Source of the DNA: Fibrobacteres bacterium CG2_30_45_31
GTDB lineage: Bacteria > Fibrobacterota > Fibrobacteria > Fibrobacterales > Fibrobacteraceae
Direction of reading: 5' to 3'
NCBI GenBank assembly: GCA_001873075.1
Contig: MNYL01000154.1
Location: 1 to 7,724 of the forward strand
DNA: 7,724 bases
A program made the translations under genes and the position numbers. Shown here in pieces: positions 1-7,440 of this stretch. How positions within the stretch are numbered: the first letter of the stretch is position 1; every line of letters begins with the position of its first letter. The notes below the pieces were generated by a model. The model searched no databases, had not been told where the DNA came from, and saw nothing but the letters and a program-made list of their open reading frames with translations.

Positions 1-160
1 TGAAGAAGCCTTCGATCAGTACGGTCGTTTACAGGAACGCATTCAAACGCAGTTGGATACGTTGGGTAATCCCACAAAAAGAGAAGTTTTTCACTTCGAT
101 GAAGATCAGAATAAACTCTTACCCTATATGCTTTTTGAGTACACGCACGAGTTTTACTAG
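1..160 (+). CDS. C-terminal fragment of an unrecognised protein
   Basis: This is an open frame entering from the left edge, with whole codons from base 2, and ending at TAG (158-160). The 52 visible residues are charged and polar, with a Gln/Arg-rich probably helical stretch (GRLQERIQTQLDTLG) and a more aromatic end (PYMLFEYTHEFY). I see no signal peptide, membrane segment or catalytic motif. I do not recognise the family, and too little is present to guess a function. It lies on the same strand as the restriction operon but is separated by 147 bases, so it is probably a neighbour rather than an operon member. The frame is open to the edge and ends cleanly before a plausible intergenic gap, which supports a real gene end. 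Confidence 0.55.
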   Translation, partial: EEAFDQYGRLQERIQTQLDTLGNPTKREVFHFDEDQNKLLPYMLFEYTHEFY

Positions 161-221
161 GGTGGAGGAAATGCATTGGGCCATGGTGGGGTGACATAGA
201 TGTTTCCTCTCTGTTGTGCTG

Positions 222-233
222 TTCTCGTGAGAA
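222..233. repeat. Short inverted repeat TTCTC-GT-GAGAA upstream of the restriction gene
   Basis: Five-base perfect arms (222-226 and 229-233) flank a two-base centre. It lies about 75 bases before the start of the Type ISP gene, just upstream of the AT-rich stretch that could hold the promoter. It could be a small operator for a dimeric regulator, but the arms are short and chance is a fair explanation. No regulator gene is visible in the window. Confidence 0.2.
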
Positions 234-250
234 AGACAAATCTCGTCACT

Positions 251-279
251 TTAAGAAACTTATATTAAGGCAATATCTT
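251..279 (+). promoter_or_regulatory. Weak sigma70-like promoter candidate for the restriction operon
   Basis: TTAAGA (251-256, 4 of 6 matches to the -35 box) is followed after 17 bases by TATCTT (274-279, 4 of 6 to the -10 box), in the most AT-rich part of the 161-307 gap. A better -10 match, TATATT (261-266), has no good -35 partner. Some promoter is expected here, because the next gene starts 147 bases after the previous stop. The exact boxes are uncertain. A weak or regulated promoter would suit a restriction enzyme. Confidence 0.25.
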
Positions 280-307
280 TTAAGCGCGTTCGTATATTGG
301 AGCCTTT

Positions 308-3300
308 ATGACATTTCGTGAGATTTTGCAGCAGTTTCGAGATGAATCGGAGACACAGAAAGAAAAGGGAACCAAATTCGAACGTCTCATCAAACGCTGG
401 CTCGGCACGGACCCCCGCTATGTGGATAAGCTTGCGCAGGTGTGGCTCTGGGAGGAGTTTCCTGCCCGTAGTGAATTCGGTGGCAGTGATATCGGGATTG
501 ATCTCGTAGCGCGCACGGACCTCGGCGAATTCTGGGCCATTCAGTGCAAATGCTACGCGGAGCGCGCCACCATTGACAAACCCGCTGTGGATTCCTTCTT
601 TTCCACCTCGTCCCGCACCTTCCATTTTGAAGATGCCGTGTATGCCTTCAGTAACCGCCTATGGATTTCCACCACGGACAAGTGGGGCGAAAACGCCCTG
701 GAAACGCTGCGGAACCAGACAATTCCCGTGAATCGCATCGGACTTTACGAACTGGAAACGTCCCCCGTGGAGTGGGACGCTCTCCTCGCGAACAAGTCCG
801 GGGCAAGTGCCCGGGAAAAGGGCAAACACCTGATGCCGCACCAGTTGGAGGCACTCTCTGTGGCGCACGATTATTTCAAAGACCACGACCGCGGCAAACT
901 CATCATGGCCTGTGGCACCGGCAAAACTTACACCGCGCTCAAAATCGCTGAGAAAGAGACGAAAGGCAAAGGCTGCGTTCTTTTCATGGTCCCCTCCATC
1001 GCGCTTTTAGGGCAGACGCTCAACGCGTGGATGGCTGATGCGGACCGTCCCATCAAAGCTATTCTCATCTGCTCCGATCCCAAATCCAACCGCAGAACCG
1101 GCGAAGACACAGACGATACTTCCATAACGGATCTCGCTCTCCCTGCAAGCACCAGTGTGGACGCGATTGTGGACCGGTTTGAAAAATACCGCGCGCATGA
1201 AGGCTTGCTGGTGGTATTCTCCACTTACCAGAGCATCGATGTCATCGCTGCCGCTCAAAAACGCCTTTTGGAAAAAGACTCTGGTTTCGGACGGTTTGAT
1301 TACATCGTCTGCGATGAGGCGCATCGTACCACCGGGGCGAAAAGCGCAAAAGCCGAAGAATCCCATTTTGTGAAAATTCACGATGCCTCCTGCATCAAGG
1401 CCGATCACCGCTTGTACATGACCGCCACGCCGCGCCTCTACGCTGATACCGCGAAGGCCAAGGCCAAAATCGAAGACATTACGCTTTGGAGCATGGATGA
1501 TGAAAAATGCTTTGGTCGTGAATTTTTTCGTGTAGGTTTTGGGCGTGCTGTGCGCGAAGGGCTCCTCACCGATTACAAAGTGCTGATTCTCACCGTGAGC
1601 GAAACCGACGTACCAGAGAACATTCGCCACCAGATTGAAAACCGGGAAAAGTCAGAAATTGACTATGACATTGCGACCAAACTCATCGGTTGCGTAAACG
1701 CTCTCTCCAAAAATGTGGTTGGCGATGGCGGCATTACCCGGGAAGCAGACCCTCTCCCCATGCGGCGGGCGCTCGCGTTTTGTTCCATGATTGGCAAAGA
1801 AGACATTCCGGGAACTTCTAAAAATATCGCAACGCTGTTCCCCATGATTTCGGAAAAGCTCCATGAAAATTTGGAGGGCACCGAGGCTACCGCGAATCTT
1901 GGCAAAAAGACGGTGCGCATCGCGGCAAGGCATATTGACGGCTCCATGGATAGTGTAAAACGCGGGGAACGCATCGACTGGCTCAAGGCGGATGCCCCCG
2001 AAGGGGAATGCCGTGTGCTGAGCAATGTGCGCTGCCTCTCCGAAGGCGTGGATGTCCCGGCACTCGATGCCGTGCTGTTTCTTGATCCGCGTAATTCCGA
2101 AGTGGATGTGGTGCAGAGCGTGGGCCGCGTCATGCGTACTTTCCGCAAAGGGGAACTTGGGGAAAAACGCTACGGTTACATCATCATCCCGGTGGTCATT
2201 CCCCCGAACCTCTCCGCCACGGAGGCTCTGGACGACAACGAGCGCTTCAAGGTAGTGTGGAAAATTCTCAACGCCCTTCGCGCCCATGACGAAGAATTCA
2301 ACGCCCAGGTCAATGGCATCCACCTCAACAAAAATAAGGACACGGGAAAGCTCGTGGTGGTGCGTCCCGTAAACCCGGAAGCGGATTATATTGCAGGTCA
2401 ACCGGGCAGTGGCACGGACGATGGGCAACTCATGGAGCGGCAAAAGCTCGTGGAACAGCTCGCGCTCAACTTCGGCGAACTCAAGGAGGGCATCTACGCG
2501 AAGCTCGTCGAAAAAGTGGGCGATCGCCTTTACTGGGAAAACTGGGCGCGCAAAGTCGGCGTCATCGCGCAGAACTTCATCGCCCGCATCAACGGCATGG
2601 TGCAGAAGCCGGGCAAGCACCGCGATGAGTTCAATGCCTTCGTGGAAGGCCTCCGCAAAAACATCAACCCCACGGTCAGCGAAGAATCCGCCGTGGAAAT
2701 GCTCGCCCAGCACCTGATCACCCGTCCGGTGTTCGATGCTCTTTTCAGGGAATATTCCTTTATCACGAACAACTCCGTAAGCCGCGCCATGCAGGGCATG
2801 ATCGACCTCCTCGAAAGTCAGGCCGTGGAAAAGGACACGGCGGAACTGGATCAGTTCTACGAATCCGTGCGGATCAACGTCGGCAAAATAGACAATCTGG
2901 AAGGCCGACAAACCGTCATCAAAACGTTGTACGAAAAATTCTTCAAGGGTGCGTTCCCGCTCACGATTGAAAAACTGGGCATTGTTTACACTCCAGTGGA
3001 AATAGTGGACTTTATCATTCAGAGCGTTGACGTGGTTCTCAAAAAGGAGTTCGGCCGCACTCTCACCGACGAAGGCGTGCACATCCTGGACCCATTTACC
3101 GGTACAGGTACTTTTATTACGCGGCTGCTCCAGAGCGGGCTCATCAAGCCGGAGGACATGGAACGCAAATACAAAAAAGAAATTCATTGCAATGAATTGG
3201 TGCTACTCGCCTATTACATTGCGGACGTGAACATCGAAAGTGTTTTTCACAGCCTCATGCAGCGCAAAACCTACCTCCCCTACAACGGCATTTGCCTCAC

Positions 3301-3817
3301 GGATACCTTTGAATTGAACGAAGAGGGTGAGAATGACATTTTCAGCAAACTTTTCGAGGAAAACTCCAAAGCATTGCTCGCTCAGAAAAAGGCCCCGCTC
3401 AAGGTCATCATGGGGAACCCGCCTTATTCCGTAGGGCAGAAAAGCGCGAATGATAACGCCCAGAATCAGCATTACCCGGTGCTCGATTCCCGCATTGCCG
3501 AAACGTATGCGGCAGAGTCCACGGCGACCAACAAAAATGCCCTTTACGACAGTTATATCAAAGCGTTCCGCTGGGCGAGCGACCGTCTCTCCAAAGATGG
3601 CGGCGTCATCGCTTTCGTTTCTAACGGGGCCTGGATCGATGGCAACGCCATGGAAGGATTCCGGAAAAGCCTGCAATCGGAATTTGACAAGATCTATGTT
3701 TTCAATCTGAGAGGGAATTGTCGGACAGCCGGGGAATTACGCCGGAAAGAAGGTGACGGTATTTTCGGATTAGGCAGCCGCACGCCCATTGCCATTACGG
3801 TGCTGGTGAGGAAGTAG
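308..3817 (+). CDS. Type ISP restriction-modification enzyme, nuclease-translocase-methyltransferase part (split, lacks specificity domain)
   Basis: Single-chain ISP enzymes (LlaGI, LlaBIII) methylate adenine in their target and, on unmodified DNA, translocate with ATP and cleave. Visible domains in order are as follows. Mrr-like nuclease, residues about 20-150: GGSDIGIDL with D65, then Q79-C-K81. SF2 translocase, about 175-620: Walker A ACGTGKT at 201-207, DEAH 336-339, motif III TATP 372-375, SEGVD 578-582, motif VI QSVGRVMR 603-610. Coupler, about 640-880. N6-adenine methyltransferase, about 885-1169: YTP 894-896, motif I DPFTGTGTF 928-936, NPPY 1037-1040. The last residues, TPIAITVLVRK, match the end of the catalytic domain, and the stop TAG follows at once. 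Relatives have about 1,570-1,620 residues; the missing specificity part is the gene at 5802-7289. GGAG at 299-302 lies five bases before the ATG and supports this start. Family assignment is secure; activity of the split form is unproven. Confidence 0.93.
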   Translation: MTFREILQQFRDESETQKEKGTKFERLIKRWLGTDPRYVDKLAQVWLWEEFPARSEFGGSDIGIDLVARTDLGEFWAIQCKCYAERATIDKPAVDSFFSTSSRTFHFEDAVYAFSNRLWISTTDKWGENALETLRNQTIPVNRIGLYELETSPVEWDALLANKSGASAREKGKHLMPHQLEALSVAHDYFKDHDRGKLIMACGTGKTYTALKIAEKETKGKGCVLFMVPSIALLGQTLNAWMADADRPIKAILICSDPKSNRRTGEDTDDTSITDLALPASTSVDAIVDRFEKYRAHEGLLVVFSTYQSIDVIAAAQKRLLEKDSGFGRFDYIVCDEAHRTTGAKSAKAEESHFVKIHDASCIKADHRLYMTATPRLYADTAKAKAKIEDITLWSMDDEKCFGREFFRVGFGRAVREGLLTDYKVLILTVSETDVPENIRHQIENREKSEIDYDIATKLIGCVNALSKNVVGDGGITREADPLPMRRALAFCSMIGKEDIPGTSKNIATLFPMISEKLHENLEGTEATANLGKKTVRIAARHIDGSMDSVKRGERIDWLKADAPEGECRVLSNVRCLSEGVDVPALDAVLFLDPRNSEVDVVQSVGRVMRTFRKGELGEKRYGYIIIPVVIPPNLSATEALDDNERFKVVWKILNALRAHDEEFNAQVNGIHLNKNKDTGKLVVVRPVNPEADYIAGQPGSGTDDGQLMERQKLVEQLALNFGELKEGIYAKLVEKVGDRLYWENWARKVGVIAQNFIARINGMVQKPGKHRDEFNAFVEGLRKNINPTVSEESAVEMLAQHLITRPVFDALFREYSFITNNSVSRAMQGMIDLLESQAVEKDTAELDQFYESVRINVGKIDNLEGRQTVIKTLYEKFFKGAFPLTIEKLGIVYTPVEIVDFIIQSVDVVLKKEFGRTLTDEGVHILDPFTGTGTFITRLLQSGLIKPEDMERKYKKEIHCNELVLLAYYIADVNIESVFHSLMQRKTYLPYNGICLTDTFELNEEGENDIFSKLFEENSKALLAQKKAPLKVIMGNPPYSVGQKSANDNAQNQHYPVLDSRIAETYAAESTATNKNALYDSYIKAFRWASDRLSKDGGVIAFVSNGAWIDGNAMEGFRKSLQSEFDKIYVFNLRGNCRTAGELRRKEGDGIFGLGSRTPIAITVLVRK

Positions 3818-3838
3818 AAAAAAGGCTATGTTTGTTTT

Positions 3839-3844
3839 AAGGAG
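3839..3844 (+). promoter_or_regulatory. Strong ribosome binding site for the nested ATPase
   Basis: AAGGAG lies nine bases before the ATG at 3854. It sits in the 36-base gap after the upstream TAG. It is the best Shine-Dalgarno match in the operon and fixes the ATPase start. The nested gene is therefore equipped for its own initiation even though it is in the same frame as the gene before it. Confidence 0.75.
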
Positions 3845-3853
3845 ATTTGCAAT

Positions 3854-5143
3854 ATGCCCCAAATAAATGGATTTCGAATAAAAAATTATAAAACGCTGAA
3901 AGATATTACTATCGGAAATTTATGGAATAACAACACGGGGCAATCTTTAACCCCTCTTACTGTTGTTATTGGTAAAAATGGTACTGGCAAAAGTTCTTTA
4001 TTTGATGCTTTCGGTTTTATTTCCGACTGTCTGAAAAAGGGCGTTGAAGATGCGTGTGAAATACGCGGCGGATATCATAAAATGTTTTCGAAAGGTCAAA
4101 ACATAGCCGAATCAATGGAATTTGAAATTTACTACAGAGAGGGAGGTAATGACCGCCCTATCACATATGAATTTGCCATCACTTTGGATAAAAATGATCG
4201 CCCATATGTTTTGAAAGAGCGGTTGCGGCAGCGTCGTTTAGGGCAGAGAAATGGATGGCCTTTTTCTTTTCTTGCTTTAAACAGCGGAGAGGGAATCGTC
4301 TGGAAGGGAGAAACCGCGGGTCAGCAAATAGAGGAAAATTTTACACTATTCGATACAAAGTCGCTTATTTCTCAAATTGAAAAAGGCGAAAAAACAGAAG
4401 AGACAAATGAAACAGAAATTGTCCGCCTTGAAGATAATCGAAAATTAGGCATAACAACGCTTGGGGCATTAAAGCAACATCCGAGGATTTCTGCATTTCG
4501 CAAATTTATTGAAAGTTGGTATCTCAGTTATTTTACGCCAGATGCAGCCAGAGCACTCCCTCTTGCAGGAGCTCAAAAACATCTTGACATTCATGGAGAT
4601 AACTTGGCAAACGTTGTCCAATTTATGCAGCGTGAGCAGCCGAAGCGTTTTCAGAGTATTCTGGATCGCATTGCCCAAAAAATTCCAGGACTTGAGAAAA
4701 TTGATACGGAAACAACCGAAGACCGGCGCTTGCTATTACGCTTTTATGGGAAAGGCTTTGATAAAGATCCTTTTTATGCACAACAGATGTCAGATGGAAC
4801 ATTGAAAGTTTTTACTTATATGTTACTTATGGAAGATCCAGAACCTCATTCTTTTATCTGTATAGAAGAGCCGGAAAATGGTTTATACCATAAGTTGCTT
4901 GAAATTCTTGCGACAGAATTTAGAGACCATGCGACTGGGAAAAAAGGAGGTTCACAGATTTTTATAACGACACATCAGCCCTATTTTGTAAATGCGCTTA
5001 ACCCAGAAGAAGTTTGGATTCTGGAAAAGCAAGATGATGGTTTTTCAAAGATTCACAGAGCTAGTGATAGTGAATTAGTAAAGAATCTTGTTGCAGAAGA
5101 GCTTCCTCTCGGTGCGCTCTGGTATAGTAATTATCTTGATTAA
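3854..5143 (+). CDS. OLD/AAA-type ABC ATPase (RloA/AriA/AbiLi-like)
   Basis: This 429-residue protein belongs to the AAA_15/AAA_21 group of SMC/ABC-like ATPases common in defence modules. The N-terminus has the typical opening strand and MPQINGFRIKNYKTLKD motif. Walker A is GKNGTGKS at 40-47. An ABC-signature-like SDGT is at 313-316. Walker B with catalytic glutamate is ICIEEPENGL (E338/E339), and the switch histidine is H374 in IFITTHQP. A charged segment rich in Glu, Lys and Thr lies near 175-200. No membrane segment is visible. It has no nuclease domain of its own, which fits a two-gene system with the TOPRIM protein 11 bases downstream. In characterised relatives (PARIS AriA, AbiL) the ATPase holds or controls a TOPRIM effector; that role is inferred here. 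The gene is clearly AT-richer than the flanking restriction gene, a sign of separate origin. The ATPase call is firm, the subfamily less so. Confidence 0.88.
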   Translation: MPQINGFRIKNYKTLKDITIGNLWNNNTGQSLTPLTVVIGKNGTGKSSLFDAFGFISDCLKKGVEDACEIRGGYHKMFSKGQNIAESMEFEIYYREGGNDRPITYEFAITLDKNDRPYVLKERLRQRRLGQRNGWPFSFLALNSGEGIVWKGETAGQQIEENFTLFDTKSLISQIEKGEKTEETNETEIVRLEDNRKLGITTLGALKQHPRISAFRKFIESWYLSYFTPDAARALPLAGAQKHLDIHGDNLANVVQFMQREQPKRFQSILDRIAQKIPGLEKIDTETTEDRRLLLRFYGKGFDKDPFYAQQMSDGTLKVFTYMLLMEDPEPHSFICIEEPENGLYHKLLEILATEFRDHATGKKGGSQIFITTHQPYFVNALNPEEVWILEKQDDGFSKIHRASDSELVKNLVAEELPLGALWYSNYLD

Positions 5144-5154
5144 TTGGGAATCAA

Positions 5155-5805
5155 ATGCATTTTGAAATCTTAGTTGAAGATCTATCTGGCAAAAAAATGC
5201 TTGAAATATTGATGCCAAAGATACTGGGAAATGGAAACACCTACCGAATCCACTCTTATAAAGGATGCGGGAAGATTCCCAGAAATTTAAAAACGGCACA
5301 AGATGCTTGTAGCCGGATTTTACTGGAACAGTTGCCGAAACTTCTCTCCGGATATGGAAAAACTTATCAATTTGATTTATCGCAGGCATCCATAATTGTG
5401 GTATGTGATTTGGATGACAGAAATAAAGAATTTTTTTTAAATGAATTGCGAACCATACTTGATAATTGTCATCCTGCACCTGTTACGCGCTTCTGCCTAG
5501 CGATTGAAGAAGGGGAAGCATGGCTTCTTGGGGACTTTCCTGCTATTCGCCAAGCTTACCCTCATACTAAAGATGCGGTTTTGCACAAATATCGAAATGA
5601 TAATATTTGCGGAACATGGGAATTACTTGCTGATGCCGTGTATCCGAAAGGCTGTAGTCGCTTAAAACGTAAAGGATACCAAGTTATTGGTGCAGAGAAA
5701 TCGCGTTGGGCAGAAAAAATAACCCCCTATATGGACATAGACAAAAATAAATCTCCGAGTTTTAACGAAATGAAAGTAAAAATACGGGAGTTGTCTGCAA
5801 AATGA
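5155..5805 (+). CDS. DUF4276-like TOPRIM protein, putative effector partner of the ATPase
   Basis: The 216-residue protein has a TOPRIM-type layout: an N-terminal strand with glutamate in FEILVEDLSGKK (E8), then a strand ending in the acidic motif VVCDLDD (D85, D87, D88), then AIEEGEAWLLGD (E118-D127). The last is a recurrent motif of DUF4276/RloB-type proteins. The tail, with WAEKITPYMDI and SPSFNEM, also resembles DUF4276 family ends. TOPRIM acidic residues bind metal ions in nucleases and topoisomerases, and RNA or DNA cleavage is likely in related systems such as AriB. Nuclease activity here is inference. The start ATG (5155) follows the ATPase stop by 11 bases with only a weak GGGAA before it, so translation may depend on the ATPase. 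Its stop overlaps the next start as ATGA. It shares the ATPase's AT-rich composition, so the two probably travel together. Confidence 0.75.
   Translation: MHFEILVEDLSGKKMLEILMPKILGNGNTYRIHSYKGCGKIPRNLKTAQDACSRILLEQLPKLLSGYGKTYQFDLSQASIIVVCDLDDRNKEFFLNELRTILDNCHPAPVTRFCLAIEEGEAWLLGDFPAIRQAYPHTKDAVLHKYRNDNICGTWELLADAVYPKGCSRLKRKGYQVIGAEKSRWAEKITPYMDIDKNKSPSFNEMKVKIRELSAK
5786..5790 (+). promoter_or_regulatory. Ribosome binding site inside the TOPRIM gene for the specificity gene
   Basis: GGGAG lies within the last codons of the TOPRIM gene, 11 bases before the ATG at 5802. With the ATGA stop/start overlap (5802-5805) it suggests that the specificity polypeptide is made mainly by ribosomes finishing the TOPRIM protein. 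The spacing is slightly long, which fits coupled rather than strong independent initiation. Confidence 0.5.
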
Positions 5806-7289
5806 AAATTGCCGCAAACGCCAGCATTTATTATCACGACATCGGCGATTATCTTTCCCGCGAACAGAAGCTCGAAATCATCAGGGACGCGCGCTCCATA
5901 AACGGTCTGAAATGGACGGAACTTCACCCCGATGAACACGGCGACTGGATCAATCACCGGAACGAAGGGTTCGCGGAATTCATTCCGCTGGAACCGGATA
6001 AAAAATTTGATGCGAAGTCTTCAAGCGTTTTTTGTGTCAATTCCAGAGGCTTTGAAACAGGCCGAGATGCTTGGGTTTATAATTATTCTCCGGCGAAATT
6101 AAGCGCAAATATGAAGAAAATGGTCCATTTTTACAATGAACAGGTAACCTTTTTTGACCAAAAGAAAAAAGCCCAACCTAATGTAAAAGCAAAAGATTGT
6201 ATTTCTACAGATGCCTCAAAAATTAGTTGGACCTCAAGTTTGTTATCTCATTTGGAGCGAAGCGAAACAGCGGCATTTGAAAAAGATCAGATTTATACCA
6301 GCCTTTATCGTCCTTTTGTGAAAATGAATAACTATTCAGGCGATAAAATGATTCATCGTCGAGGGCAGTTTGAACAATTTTTTCCAACAGCCGATACTGA
6401 AAACAGGGTCATCTGCGTCAGCGGGCTAGGGGGCACTAAAGCAAATACTGCGATTATTTCAAATGTAATCCCTGATTTGAACTGCTTGGATGCCGGGGCT
6501 CAATGTTTCCCTCTGTACTGGTACGAAAAAGCCGAAGGAAATCAAATCTCTGCATTCGGCAGCAACTCGGGCTATATCCGCCACGATGGCATCACCGACT
6601 GGATGCTCAAAACCGTCCGGGAGCGCTTCAGTGGCACGCGCGCCATCACCAGGGAACACATCTTCTATTACGTCTACGGCCTCCTCCACTCCCAGGAATA
6701 CCGCGAAACCTTCTCCGCCGACCTCAAAAAAGAACTCCCGCGCATCCCCATCGTCGAAAGCCTCGACGACTTCATGGCCTTCAGCAAAGCAGGTAAGGCC
6801 CTCGCCGAACTCCACCTTCACTACGACGACTTCGCCGCCGAAAATGCCGAAACGGCCACCCGCAAGCCTGCCGTCTCTCACGCCCTCGCCGCAGACAAAA
6901 TCGTCCAGTGGCAAACCGGCCCCACCATCCTCCTCGATGGCACCGCCACGGCAATTGAAAATATCCCTGAAGAAGCCCTCATCGTCAACAAAATCCGCTT
7001 CGCCTCCAAAGAAGACAAAAGCACAATTCTCTACAACAACCGCATCACCCTCCAGAACATCCCAGCCCAAGCCCACGACTACATAGTCAACGGCAGAAGT
7101 GCCCTCGAATGGATCCTCGACCGCTATCAAGTCAAAACTGACAAAGACTCCGGCATCCTCAACGACCCCAACGACTGGGCCCGCGAACACAACTCGCCCG
7201 CTTACATTCTGAATCTCCTCCTCTCCGTCATTGACTTAAGCGTCAAAAGCGTCGGGATAGTGAATGGGCTCCCGAAGGCGGGGGTGTAG
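5802..7289 (+). CDS. Type ISP specificity (target-recognition) polypeptide, separated C-terminal part
   Basis: These 495 residues correspond to the C-terminal target-recognition region (Type_ISP_C) that normally continues the methyltransferase in the same chain. Residues 10-19, YYHDIGDYLS, and 81-95, SRGFETGRDAWVYNY, are conserved family landmarks. Residues 453-484 (LNDPNDWAREHNSPAYILN, then the hydrophobic helix) and the last residues match the usual enzyme end. No catalytic motif is present. The protein should read the DNA target and must join the 1,169-residue catalytic chain to work; that assembly is inferred. The ATG sits about nine residues before the first conserved motif, so nothing essential is lost. 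Composition is uneven: GC-rich to about 6000, AT-rich to about 6520, then GC-rich with many C-ending codons. This suggests exchange of the recognition segment. Alternatively it is a non-functional fragment, but an intact 1.5-kb frame argues against decay. Confidence 0.88.
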   Translation: MKIAANASIYYHDIGDYLSREQKLEIIRDARSINGLKWTELHPDEHGDWINHRNEGFAEFIPLEPDKKFDAKSSSVFCVNSRGFETGRDAWVYNYSPAKLSANMKKMVHFYNEQVTFFDQKKKAQPNVKAKDCISTDASKISWTSSLLSHLERSETAAFEKDQIYTSLYRPFVKMNNYSGDKMIHRRGQFEQFFPTADTENRVICVSGLGGTKANTAIISNVIPDLNCLDAGAQCFPLYWYEKAEGNQISAFGSNSGYIRHDGITDWMLKTVRERFSGTRAITREHIFYYVYGLLHSQEYRETFSADLKKELPRIPIVESLDDFMAFSKAGKALAELHLHYDDFAAENAETATRKPAVSHALAADKIVQWQTGPTILLDGTATAIENIPEEALIVNKIRFASKEDKSTILYNNRITLQNIPAQAHDYIVNGRSALEWILDRYQVKTDKDSGILNDPNDWAREHNSPAYILNLLLSVIDLSVKSVGIVNGLPKAGV

Positions 7290-7440
7290 ATACGGGCTCA
7301 TTTCTGAATGAAAAATTAAGTACAAATTAATTTATCGATGATAATGAGGGTTAAATGATTTCAAATCGTACAAAGTAAATGAATTTGTGATAAATCTGAC
7401 ATATTTTAATTTGTATGCAATGATAATTTTGCATTTCCCA
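7290..7440. other. AT-rich intergenic spacer after the restriction operon
   Basis: There is no credible gene here; the only ATG-led frames are a few codons long. It is strongly AT-rich compared with the preceding gene end. I see no clear intrinsic terminator directly after the operon stop. It contains a small inverted repeat, ATGCAA (7415-7420) with TTGCAT (7429-7434), and the first copy of the 21-base direct repeat listed separately. Confidence 0.6.
7397..7417. repeat. Direct repeat, copy 1
   Basis: TGAC followed by ATATTTTAATTTGTATG. It matches copy 2 at 7442-7463 apart from one inserted A after TGAC and one A/G change. The starts of the two copies are 45 bases apart, roughly four helical turns. 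It may be an upstream operator half or the trace of a local duplication. Confidence 0.6.

Noticed and set aside
1007..1630. Minus-strand frame of 207 codons
   Set aside because: It overlaps the conserved helicase motifs (DEAH, TATP) of the real plus-strand frame and has no own motif or ribosome site.
1652..3187. Long minus-strand frame of 511 codons
   Set aside because: It lies wholly opposite the helicase-coupler-methyltransferase coding sequence and shows no recognisable motif. It is a typical antisense shadow of a GC-rich gene.
3815..3817. Nonsense mutation or sequencing error truncating the ISP gene
   Set aside because: The following bases do not continue the ISP protein; they lead into a good ribosome site and the ATPase. 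The missing part is intact at 5802, so this is a structural split, not a point error.
3818..3853. Mobile-element end or target-site duplication at the cassette edge
   Set aside because: Comparison of the left junction with the right junction near 5800 shows only short A-rich similarity, and no transposase or terminal inverted repeat is present.
6459..7190. Minus-strand frame of 243 codons and overlapping plus-strand frames opposite or within the specificity gene
   Set aside because: Composition is low-complexity (Gly/Val/Glu-rich on minus, Ser/Pro/Thr-rich on plus), as expected from reading C-ending codons in other frames. The specificity frame has clear family motifs.
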